Part shown: piece after piece, positions 1 to 6,401 of the stretch | Numbering within the stretch: position 1 is the first letter of the stretch | Layout: every line of letters starts with the position of its first letter | NCBI GenBank assembly: GCA_023423285.1 | Contig: JAFAFV010000220.1 | Span: forward strand, 1-8,133 | Direction: 5' to 3' | DNA: 8,133 nucleotides | Source of the DNA: Bacteroidota bacterium | GTDB lineage: Bacteria > Bacteroidota > Bacteroidia > Chitinophagales > Chitinophagaceae | Program-made: the position numbers and the translations under genes | The notes under the pieces: model-generated | Seen by the model: the letters and a program-made list of their open reading frames with translations, nothing else | Told to the model about the DNA's origin: nothing | Database searches by the model: none

Positions 1-1399
1 CATCCAGTATCCTTCGCCAGTTGGCCACGCGCTCTTCGCTTGTATGTTGCGGGTTTTCATATATCCAGTGCTGAAATTTATCAATCGTGGCAATCCACGG
101 AAAGATGGTCAGCACACGTTCCAGCTGCTGCTCTTTGGCGCGGTTCAGTTCTTCATCACTGTCGAAAAACACCTTCCACTCATCCATGCTGAACAACTCC
201 ATGCTCATACTGGCCACTTCTGCAATCTCCATTGGGTATTCTTTAAAACCCGTAAGTTTTAATGGATGCGCTAAAAAAGAGTGCACGGCATGGCCGCCTT
301 CATGCACCATCGTGATCACGTCGTTAAGCGTTCCTGCTGCATTCATAAAAATAAATGGCGCGCCGGTCTCGGCCAGCGGGCAGTTATAACCACCCGGTGC
401 TTTGCCCTTGCGGCTTTCCAGGTCAAGCCTCCCCATCTCATTCATTTTTTGCAGACAGCCCGCAAAGAACGGGTTCAGGTTGTTAAAAGCGCTGATCGTT
501 TTTTCCAAGAGTTCAGCACCGGTACTAAAAGGCTTTAGAGGCTGCACACCTTCCGGCTCAGCATCCACATCCCAGGGGCGAAGGTAGTCAAGGCGTAGCT
601 TTTCTTTTTTCTTTTGATAAATCTCATTTACCAGCGGCAGCACGTGTTGCTTCACTGCCTCGTGAAACTGAAAACAGTTTTCTTTTCCGTAATCAAACCG
701 GCCCAGCTCAGCAAAGCGGTAATCGCGATAGTTTTCAAAGCCGGCATTTAAAGCCACCTGATGGCGTTTTTGAAGCAGGAAATCAAACAGGTTGTTTAGC
801 GTTTCTTTATCCTCCAGCCGGCGTTCCGCAATTTTGCGGTACACCAATTCGCGAAGCTGCCTGTCAGGGTTTTCTAAAAATTTAGCGGCCTGTTGCAGCG
901 TATATTCTCTGCTTTCCACCTGCACGGCCATTTTGCCCGAGATCACGCCAAAGTTTTGCGCCTCCACCGCCAACTCGCTTTGCAAAGAAATATTTTGCTC
1001 CCTGAAAAGGTCTATATTCTTTTTTACATTTCGCAGGTAAGTAAAATATTCCTGATGATTCAGCTCTTTACTGTAAGGGCTTTCAATTAATTTACGGTTC
1101 AGCAGGTCGCTGTACGGCTGTATTTTTGGCTGAATTTCCATCATAAAAAAATTGAAGTCCTCTGCCAGTTTCGGGTCTTCTGTATTGCAGGTCATGCGTA
1201 TCTGCCGCCAGCAGGCATCTTCGCTCAGCACGGCTTCCAGTTCGCTCATATCCAGCATCCATTGTTCCAGGCTTTGGAGCGAGTCAATGCTGCGATCTTT
1301 CAATTCTGTAAAGTATGGCTCCAGCAAGGCCCAGTCGCTTACAACAAAAGAATCGGGCAAATACTTGCGGGGTATGGGTTTGATATCTGCGGTATACAT
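1..1399 (-). CDS. M3-family oligoendopeptidase (zinc metallopeptidase), C-terminus cut by window edge
   Basis: The minus strand reads open from the ATG at 1399-1397 to the left edge: 466 whole codons without a stop, so the gene is partial at its 3' end. It encodes a cytoplasmic M3-type zinc peptidase of the PepF/oligoendopeptidase group, which hydrolyses short peptides; no signal peptide is visible. The zinc motif HEGGH lies at residues 366-370 (nucleophile-activating Glu367, ligands His366 and His370). A probable third ligand is Glu394 in IAEVASMSME, 24 residues later, as expected for the family. The segment near residue 440, DKFQHWIYENPQHT, is also typical of M3 oligoendopeptidases. Family members are usually about 560-600 residues, so roughly 100 residues are missing. 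The ATG is preceded by an AT-rich leader without a Shine-Dalgarno sequence. The upstream DUF5606 gene is on the same strand but a hairpin lies between them. The family call is strong; the substrate is unknown. Confidence 0.93.
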   Translation of the reverse strand, partial: MYTADIKPIPRKYLPDSFVVSDWALLEPYFTELKDRSIDSLQSLEQWMLDMSELEAVLSEDACWRQIRMTCNTEDPKLAEDFNFFMMEIQPKIQPYSDLLNRKLIESPYSKELNHQEYFTYLRNVKKNIDLFREQNISLQSELAVEAQNFGVISGKMAVQVESREYTLQQAAKFLENPDRQLRELVYRKIAERRLEDKETLNNLFDFLLQKRHQVALNAGFENYRDYRFAELGRFDYGKENCFQFHEAVKQHVLPLVNEIYQKKKEKLRLDYLRPWDVDAEPEGVQPLKPFSTGAELLEKTISAFNNLNPFFAGCLQKMNEMGRLDLESRKGKAPGGYNCPLAETGAPFIFMNAAGTLNDVITMVHEGGHAVHSFLAHPLKLTGFKEYPMEIAEVASMSMELFSMDEWKVFFDSDEELNRAKEQQLERVLTIFPWIATIDKFQHWIYENPQHTSEERVANWRRILD

Positions 1400-1424
1400 G
1401 CTTAATGTTTGATAAAATTCATTT

Positions 1425-1432
1425 AAAAGATA
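1425..1432 (-). promoter_or_regulatory. Possible -7 box for the M3 peptidase gene (weak)
   Basis: The minus strand reads TATCTTTT here, seven of eight positions of TAnnTTTG (last G replaced by T), 25 nt before the M3 ATG. It starts at the outer edge of the hairpin that ends the upstream gene. No TTG-like -33 element sits at a suitable distance, and the region is so AT-rich that a chance match is plausible. Confidence 0.25.
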
Positions 1433-1458
1433 AAAATCTCCCGACTGGGAGATTTTTT
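1432..1458 (-). terminator. Intrinsic terminator after the DUF5606 gene, symmetrical
   Basis: A perfect 11-bp inverted repeat, AAAAATCTCCC and GGGAGATTTTT, flanks the 4-nt loop GACT (1443-1446). Read on the minus strand, the stem ends in a run of T, 35 nt after the DUF5606 stop codon. The A-tract and T-tract are part of the stem, so the structure could stop transcription in either direction, but only the minus strand has an upstream gene here. It separates the DUF5606 gene from the M3 peptidase gene on the same strand and argues against one operon. Confidence 0.85.
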
Positions 1459-1492
1459 GTATGTTTTGTGTACAGATGCTGCCTTTCGGTCA

Positions 1493-2047
1493 TTAATCGG
1501 TCTTTTTCTTTTTTGCCGCAGCTTTTTTAGGCGCTGCTTTTTTTGCGGGAGCTTTTACTTCTGCTTCAGGTTTTTCTTCTGTTGCTTTGCTTTCTGCTGG
1601 TTTCTCATTTGCTTCCGGCTCCTGCGTGCCATCAGTTTCGGTTTCTTCCGCGGCTTCGTCAGGTTCAGTTAGTTTTATCTCAACCTCATTTTTTTTCAAA
1701 ATATCAAACCACTTTACTATTTTTTTCATATCGCTGGTATATACACGGTCAAAATCAATATCGGCATACACTTTTGAAAAATAAGCTTTCACAGCCTTAT
1801 CATCTTTTACGTCTGGCAATGCTTCGCCACTTTCTTCCATCGATTTAAAAATGTCTACCAGGTTCACATTATCGCCAGTTGTATAAATTTCAATACTTTC
1901 CAGGTGAGAAAACTGATGCTTACGCGAGGCCGCAAATTTTGTTGTTTTATCATCAAGCGAGCGTACGATCGCTCCATCAGTTTTACTGCTGATTAATTCA
2001 TAAATGCCGGATAAACCGCTCACTGCAACTAATTTGTTATACTCCAT
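1493..2047 (-). CDS. DUF5606 domain-containing protein with acidic then basic C-terminal tail
   Basis: This 184-residue soluble protein has no signal peptide or membrane segment. Residues 1-125 resemble the Bacteroidota family DUF5606: it opens with VSGLSGIYELIS (residues 9-20), then has a conserved-looking block YFSKVYADIDFDRVYTSDMK near residues 89-108, and ends in KIVKWFDIL. The family has no established function known to me. After the domain comes a low-complexity tail: residues about 128-163 are rich in Glu, Asp and Pro, and residues 165-184 are almost only Lys, Ala and Pro (pattern AKKAAPKKAAAKKKK). The split of negative then positive charge resembles histone H1-like tails and suggests, without proving, contact with nucleic acid or another charged partner. 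The ATG start is fixed by a promoter box 4 nt upstream. It is divergent from the beta-barrel gene and has its own terminator, so it looks monocistronic. Confidence 0.85.
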   Translation of the reverse strand: MEYNKLVAVSGLSGIYELISSKTDGAIVRSLDDKTTKFAASRKHQFSHLESIEIYTTGDNVNLVDIFKSMEESGEALPDVKDDKAVKAYFSKVYADIDFDRVYTSDMKKIVKWFDILKKNEVEIKLTEPDEAAEETETDGTQEPEANEKPAESKATEEKPEAEVKAPAKKAAPKKAAAKKKKTD

Positions 2048-2051
2048 AGTT

Positions 2052-2059
2052 CAAAAATA
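2052..2059 (-). promoter_or_regulatory. -7 promoter box of the DUF5606 gene, immediately before the ATG
   Basis: The minus strand reads TATTTTTG, a full match to the Bacteroidota -7 element TAnnTTTG, followed by AACT and then the ATG. If RNA starts at the usual distance from the box, transcription begins within a base or two of the start codon and the mRNA is leaderless. No TTG-like -33 element is visible 17-23 nt upstream, and the box is AT-rich, which lowers certainty. Confidence 0.45.
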
Positions 2060-2191
2060 TTAGGGCTGCTAAGATAAAAGACTTTTTGTTAATGCAGGTA
2101 AAACGTTTATGCCAATTGCGCTTTGCCGTTAGAAAAACGTTATTCTCACCCCTTTTCGAAAGAAAATCGTTGTTTGAGCGTCAAAGTACTT

Positions 2192-5080
2192 ATGAATTAT
2201 GTTTTACAAAAGTCAGGATGTTTATCTATTCTTTTGGCTTTTAGCATTTTAAGCCAGGCACAAAGCGTAAAGGGCGTAATGGTTGACCCGGTTGAAGGTA
2301 CAAAAGTGCGCGGCGCAACCATACAACTAAAAAATGCGGCCGATACCACACAGTCCGTTTATACCGTGTCTGATGAAACAGGAAGTTTTGGTTTCTCCGG
2401 CCTCAGCCTGGGCCAGTATTTATTGCAGGCAAGTTCAGTAGGATATGAGTTTTTACAAATACCGGTAACCATTTCCGACTCCATTCCCAACCTGGATCTT
2501 GGAGAGGTGTATTTACCAAAAAGAACACAAACACTTGAAGGCGTGGTGGTTGTAGCACGCCCCGCCATGGCTACACAGCGCGGTGATACTACGCAGTTTA
2601 GCGCCAGCCAGTTTAAAGTAAACCCGGATGCCACCGTGGAGGACCTTGTAAAAAAAATGCCTGGTGTAATGGTTGACCGCAGCGGAAATGTGACCGCGCA
2701 GGGAGAACAGGTGAGAAAGGTAACCGTGGATGGCAAAGAATTTTTTGGCGATGATGCCACAGCTGCACTGCGCAACCTGCCTGCCGACGTAGTAGATAAA
2801 ATACAGGTGTTTGATAGGTTGAGCGAGCAGGCACAACTAACCGGTTTTGACGATGGCAACTCGCAACGCTCATTAAATATTGTAACGCGCGGTGGCGTAA
2901 GCAATGGCCAGTTTGGCCGTGTGTATGCGGGGTATGGCACAGATAACCGCTACCAGGCAGGAGGCAACATGAGCTTTTTTAGCGGCGACAGAAGAATTTC
3001 GCTGGTAGGAAATTTTAATAACGTAAACCAGCAAAACTTTGCCGGGCAAGACCTTTTGGGTGTAACAAGCAGCGGGAGAGGCGGAAGAGGTGGCGGGCGC
3101 GGTGGCTGGGGTGGCGGAAGCAGCAACTTTACTGTGGGGCAATCTCCTGGCATTAGCCGCACCAATGCATTTGGTATAAATTATGCCGATAAATGGGGTG
3201 AAAAACTAAATATTACAGGAAGCTATTTTTTTAACAACAGGAAATCAGAAAACGAAAACCTTACCAACCGAACCACCACCGTTAACAGAGATTCGCTTTT
3301 GAGTGAAAACACCTGGTATCGTTCTGTTTCAGATGATTTCAACCACCGCCTCAATATGCGGCTTGAATATAGGATTGACTCTAACAACACGCTTTATTAC
3401 ATACCCAGCGTGAGTTTTCAAAACAATAATTCCAATTCTGATTACTGGTCAAATGGGCGTTATTTGCCTGATGATTCTACCAACCGCTCTAACGGGCTTT
3501 CAGAATCATTACGAAATGGGTACAATATCAACAACCTGCTGATGTATCGGCACGCTTTTGCAAAACGCGGCAGAACCTTATTTGCATCTCTAAATTCCAC
3601 ACACAGTAAAAATGACGGATATAGTATTACCGATGAATTTACACGTTCATTTTATCCCAATAATGTGTTCAGAGATTCAATTCAAAATCAAAAAACCATT
3701 AATAACAGCAACAGCGCCCGCTATGGCGGCCGCATTGGTTATACCGAACCGCTTACTGATAAAAGCATGTTGGAATTCAGTTACAATACCTCCATACAGC
3801 TAAATGAAGCAGATAACCAGGCCAATATGTTTGACGGAAATGATTATACCATTCCTTTTCCCAGGCTTTCCAACCAGTTTGATAACAGAGTATTGACCAA
3901 CAGCGCGGGCATCAATTACCGCTTGGGCCAGAGCAGGGATAACAGTTTGTCTTTTGGCGTTGAGTACCAGAACAACCAGTTGAAGAGTGAACGTGTGCTT
4001 CCCAATCCGGCATCGGTCAACCAGTCTTTTGGCACCTTTTTGCCCAATTTGCGCTGGATGAAAAAAGTGGGCCGCTTCAGCAATTTTAGAGTTTTTTACC
4101 GCGCCAATACCGACCTGCCGGGCATCAATCAGTTGCAGGATGTGCCCAACACGGCTAACATGCTTAGGCCAAGCGTAGGCAATCCTTCTTTGAAACAATC
4201 TTATTCTAATTATGTATCAGGGCGCTTTACGTACACTAATACACAAAACAACAATGTTTTCTTTGCTAATATTTCTGCAAGAACAACCAACAATTATATT
4301 TCTAACGCTACTTATATCGTTCGAGGGGCCGACTCAACTATTGAGCAGGGCGTGAGGATTTTAAGGAACTCTCAACTTTCAAAACCAATCAACTTGAATG
4401 GCTACAGAAGTGTTTATTCCATGCTGACTTATTCTGCGCCGCTGAACTTTATTAAAACCAACTTTACCATCAATGCAGGCGCTAATTATGAACGCCGCCC
4501 GGGTCAGATCAATTACAGAAATACGATTACGGAAAATATTGTGTACAATGGCGGCGCAAGCCTTTCAAGCAACATTAGTGAATATATTGATTACAGCCTG
4601 TCGTACAATGTGAATTTTAATAATGTAAAAAGTGATGCGAATACCAACAGCAATAACCGTTTTGTAAATCAGGCATTGGGCGCGCAGGTAAATCTTCTGA
4701 CAAAAAATGGATGGCTATTGCAAAACGACCTCAGCCACCAAAGTTATACAGGCCTCACATTGCCCGGAACCCAAACCTATTGGCTGTGGAATGCGGGCAT
4801 TGGCAAAAAGTTTTTGAAGAACAATGCCGGTGAGTTAAAGCTTAGCGTATTTGACCTGCTCAATCAAAACCAAAGTTTTGCAAGAAACGTGGGAGACAAT
4901 TATTTTGAAGACACGCAGAACCTGGTGCTGCGCCAATACTTTATGCTCACCTTTACCTACAGCCTGAAAAATTTTGGTAAAGGCCGCGCTTCTTCAGGCG
5001 ATGGCAGAGGCGAATGGCGCAGAGACGGCCCGCCTGCCGGTGGTATGGGTCCTGGAAGTTCGCCGCGGGGCATGTATTAA
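2192..5080 (+). CDS. TonB-dependent-receptor-like outer membrane beta-barrel protein
   Basis: This is a 962-residue outer-membrane protein. The open frame also contains a TTG at 2123, but the ATG at 2192 places a normal signal peptide at the N-terminus (residues 1-23, hydrophobic core CLSILLAFSIL, cleavage probably after SQA), so I chose it. Domains: a carboxypeptidase-regulatory-like Ig fold, about 25-108 (VKGVMVDPVEGTKVRGATI to SSVGYEF); a plug-like domain, about 115-233 (TVEDLVKKMPGVMVDRSGNV, VTVDGKEFFGDD, ending LNIVTRGG); then a long Asn/Tyr-rich barrel of the type annotated as outer membrane beta-barrel in Bacteroidota. A Gly/Arg-rich insertion lies at 294-312. The barrel seems to close with YFMLTFTYSLKN (916-927), after which a 35-residue Gly/Arg/Pro tail follows. 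No SusD-like lipoprotein or enzyme gene is adjacent, so the substrate cannot be inferred. I see no consensus -7 box ahead of it. Family call firm; true TonB-dependent transport not proven. Confidence 0.9.
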   Translation: MNYVLQKSGCLSILLAFSILSQAQSVKGVMVDPVEGTKVRGATIQLKNAADTTQSVYTVSDETGSFGFSGLSLGQYLLQASSVGYEFLQIPVTISDSIPNLDLGEVYLPKRTQTLEGVVVVARPAMATQRGDTTQFSASQFKVNPDATVEDLVKKMPGVMVDRSGNVTAQGEQVRKVTVDGKEFFGDDATAALRNLPADVVDKIQVFDRLSEQAQLTGFDDGNSQRSLNIVTRGGVSNGQFGRVYAGYGTDNRYQAGGNMSFFSGDRRISLVGNFNNVNQQNFAGQDLLGVTSSGRGGRGGGRGGWGGGSSNFTVGQSPGISRTNAFGINYADKWGEKLNITGSYFFNNRKSENENLTNRTTTVNRDSLLSENTWYRSVSDDFNHRLNMRLEYRIDSNNTLYYIPSVSFQNNNSNSDYWSNGRYLPDDSTNRSNGLSESLRNGYNINNLLMYRHAFAKRGRTLFASLNSTHSKNDGYSITDEFTRSFYPNNVFRDSIQNQKTINNSNSARYGGRIGYTEPLTDKSMLEFSYNTSIQLNEADNQANMFDGNDYTIPFPRLSNQFDNRVLTNSAGINYRLGQSRDNSLSFGVEYQNNQLKSERVLPNPASVNQSFGTFLPNLRWMKKVGRFSNFRVFYRANTDLPGINQLQDVPNTANMLRPSVGNPSLKQSYSNYVSGRFTYTNTQNNNVFFANISARTTNNYISNATYIVRGADSTIEQGVRILRNSQLSKPINLNGYRSVYSMLTYSAPLNFIKTNFTINAGANYERRPGQINYRNTITENIVYNGGASLSSNISEYIDYSLSYNVNFNNVKSDANTNSNNRFVNQALGAQVNLLTKNGWLLQNDLSHQSYTGLTLPGTQTYWLWNAGIGKKFLKNNAGELKLSVFDLLNQNQSFARNVGDNYFEDTQNLVLRQYFMLTFTYSLKNFGKGRASSGDGRGEWRRDGPPAGGMGPGSSPRGMY

Positions 5081-5087
5081 TGATACT

Positions 5088-5114
5088 AAAAGTGAGGAAG
5101 TTCTCACTTTTTTT
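5088..5114 (+). terminator. Intrinsic terminator shared by the convergent beta-barrel and amidohydrolase genes
   Basis: A 9-bp inverted repeat, AAAAGTGAG (5088-5096) and CTCACTTTT (5103-5111), encloses the loop GAAGTT and is followed by more T, giving seven T in a row at 5108-5114. It starts 8 nt after the beta-barrel stop codon. Read on the minus strand the stem ends in TTTT, 42 nt past the amidohydrolase stop, so it can probably also end that convergent gene. Confidence 0.85.
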
Positions 5115-5155
5115 ATTCCCAAAAAAACACACGGAACATGCTTATTAAACCCAAG

Positions 5156-6301
5156 TCACAAGATTTTTTTTATCCCTCCATCATCCGAAATATGTACCAC
5201 ACCTGGCTTCTTGCCTTTTTCAAAACTGCCAAATAGCTGATCACATTGTAAGGCCCGCGCTCCGTTAATGGTGACCCATTGCAGCAGTTGGTTCAATCGG
5301 GTTTCAGGAAAATGCTTTTGAATGAGTTTGATTTCTTCCCAAATACTTAACTGATGGTTGGAAGCAAGGCTGTCTGTTCCCAACACCAAGTTACAATTGT
5401 TTTTTATAAACAAGGGCACATCGGGCATGGCGTTGCTGATGTATTGATTGGCGCCCGGGCAAAGGCACCAGTAAATGGGGTTGGAAAGCATTTGGGCAAA
5501 CTGCACATCAGCTTCAGAAGTATGAAGGTTGTGTACCAATATAAGCTGCTGTTGTGGTAAAAATTTAGAAAGATACGTTTGCAGGCTAGTTTTACCGGAA
5601 GCGTTAAACGCATCGCTGCTAATATTCATTTGCCCGAACATGCGTGCAAAACCGCCGCTTTTATTTATAAACCATTCATTCTCTTCCGAAGTTTCCTGGT
5701 TGTGAATGCTTTTTAAAGCGCTGCCTTCGTGCATAATAATTTTTTCCCAAAGCGGTTCAGATACAGAATAGGGCGCGTGCGGTGTAATAGAAACCGTTTG
5801 GGGGTCTAAATTTTGACAAAAACTGTTGTACACATTTTCATATAGTTCAAAATTTCTTGCAGCCACGGCGGGGTTGGCACCCATAGCTTCTATAAAATTA
5901 TGGTAAAAAATATTCTTGCGCTGCTTTTGAGCGATGGTTAATGTGCTGTTGCAAATGTCGCCCACTGCCACAATACCGTTATCAAGCATTTGCTGTTCGG
6001 CAGTTTCAATGGCCTTCAAAATAAGAGCTTCAGGCATACTACGTTGTTGCACCACCTTTTGTACAAAAGGCAGTAATCCTGTATGTTCTTCTATCTGGCC
6101 TTTCAGGTGGCTTAGTTCCAAATGGCAATGGCAGTTGATAAATCCCGGTGAAATCATTCCTTCAAGTTGCATTACTTCGTCACCTGCATCGGCATCAGCA
6201 ATAATTGCTTCTACAGCCCCGTCGTCTTTCACAATTAAAACCTCCTGCTCTCTGAAGCGGAAACCATCAAACAGTTGTGTAGCTTTTATCTTTTTATACA
6301 T
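5156..6301 (-). CDS. Amidohydrolase-superfamily deaminase-like protein (MtaD/aminodeoxyfutalosine deaminase-like)
   Basis: This 381-residue cytoplasmic protein carries the full metal site of the cytosine/adenosine deaminase branch of the amidohydrolase superfamily. An N-terminal beta-sandwich strand region leads to PGFINCHCHLELSHLKG, with ligands His58 and His60. Then come TPHAPYSV (His175), a third ligand His200 in SIHNQETSEE with catalytic Glu203, His257 in LVHNLH, and Asp310 in LGTDSLASN. The C-terminal strand returns to the sandwich (FEKGKKPGVVHI). Such enzymes deaminate purine-like compounds. The HxHLELSxLKG signature is close to proteins annotated as aminodeoxyfutalosine deaminase (futalosine menaquinone route) or S-adenosylhomocysteine/methylthioadenosine deaminase; the sequence alone does not decide the substrate, so no symbol is given. 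I chose the ATG at 6301; a TTG two codons upstream is the alternative. No Shine-Dalgarno sequence is visible. Neighbours are unrelated, and the gene appears monocistronic. Confidence 0.88.
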   Translation of the reverse strand: MYKKIKATQLFDGFRFREQEVLIVKDDGAVEAIIADADAGDEVMQLEGMISPGFINCHCHLELSHLKGQIEEHTGLLPFVQKVVQQRSMPEALILKAIETAEQQMLDNGIVAVGDICNSTLTIAQKQRKNIFYHNFIEAMGANPAVAARNFELYENVYNSFCQNLDPQTVSITPHAPYSVSEPLWEKIIMHEGSALKSIHNQETSEENEWFINKSGGFARMFGQMNISSDAFNASGKTSLQTYLSKFLPQQQLILVHNLHTSEADVQFAQMLSNPIYWCLCPGANQYISNAMPDVPLFIKNNCNLVLGTDSLASNHQLSIWEEIKLIQKHFPETRLNQLLQWVTINGARALQCDQLFGSFEKGKKPGVVHISDDGGIKKIL

Positions 6302-6318
6302 ATTCAATGCTGCAAATT

Positions 6319-6357
6319 ACAGGTTACTGGTTACTGCTAACATGCAACTGGTAACCA
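6319..6357. repeat. Cluster of three ACWGGTWAC 9-mers with an inverted repeat (possible operator)
   Basis: Three related 9-mers lie on the plus strand: ACAGGTTAC (6319-6327), ACTGGTTAC (6326-6334) and ACTGGTAAC (6347-6355). The first two come from a tandem 7-mer GGTTACT. The last two are exactly 21 bp apart, about two helical turns. TGGTTAC (6328-6334) and GTAACCA (6351-6357) also form an inverted repeat. The cluster occupies the divergent spacer and reaches the -33 region of the proposed prfA promoter. It may bind a regulator or may simply be a decayed heptamer repeat. Confidence 0.4.
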
Positions 6358-6367
6358 TAAATTATTT

Positions 6368-6375
6368 TACCTTTG
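6368..6375 (+). promoter_or_regulatory. -7 promoter box of prfA
   Basis: TACCTTTG matches TAnnTTTG in full and ends 26 nt before the prfA ATG, predicting a leader of roughly 22 nt. A CTG at 6348-6350, 17 nt upstream, is a degenerate candidate for the TTG of the -33 element. The leader ahead of the ATG is A/T-rich and has no Shine-Dalgarno sequence, as usual in Bacteroidota. The box with its flank, TACCTTTGCAC, is almost the same as that of recR (TATCTTTGCAC). Confidence 0.55.
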
Positions 6376-6383
6376 CACCTCTT

Positions 6384-6391
6384 CAAAAATA
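6384..6391 (-). promoter_or_regulatory. Possible -7 box for the amidohydrolase gene (weak)
   Basis: The minus strand reads TATTTTTG, a formal match to TAnnTTTG, 82 nt before the amidohydrolase ATG. It predicts a leader near 79 nt that crosses the repeat cluster. No TTG lies at the -33 distance. An imperfect alternative closer to the gene is TAATTTGCA (6319-6311), which has one base too few between TA and TTTG. Confidence 0.25.
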
Positions 6392-6401
6392 AAGTTTTTA
6401 C

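Noticed and set aside
44..1412. Several plus-strand open frames of 60-100 codons at the left end
   Set aside because: All are antisense to the M3 peptidase frame, which is open from 1399 to the left edge and contains the HEGGH site.
2123..2191. TTG start adding 23 residues to the beta-barrel protein
   Set aside because: It would put a charged stretch ahead of the signal peptide; the ATG at 2192 gives a standard signal sequence.
2359..2940. 193-codon open frame on the minus strand inside the beta-barrel gene
   Set aside because: It lies antisense to the plug region, has no recognisable domain, and the plus-strand frame is a clear family member; it is a shadow.
3071..3127. Glycine-codon-rich stretch as a DNA tandem repeat
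   Set aside because: The repetition is at the amino-acid level with mixed GGN and arginine codons; no exact repeat unit is seen.
3800..4198. 132-codon minus-strand open frame inside the beta-barrel gene
   Set aside because: Antisense to the conserved barrel frame, no domain, no promoter box upstream.
6322..6335. Tandem GGTTACT as the start of a CRISPR-like or larger repeat array
   Set aside because: Only two adjacent 7-mers plus one diverged copy, with no spacer regularity and no cas genes.
5934..6392. 152-codon plus-strand open frame overlapping the amidohydrolase 5' end
   Set aside because: It is antisense to the HCHLELSH metal-site region, is Ser/Cys-rich without a family, and runs into the prfA promoter.
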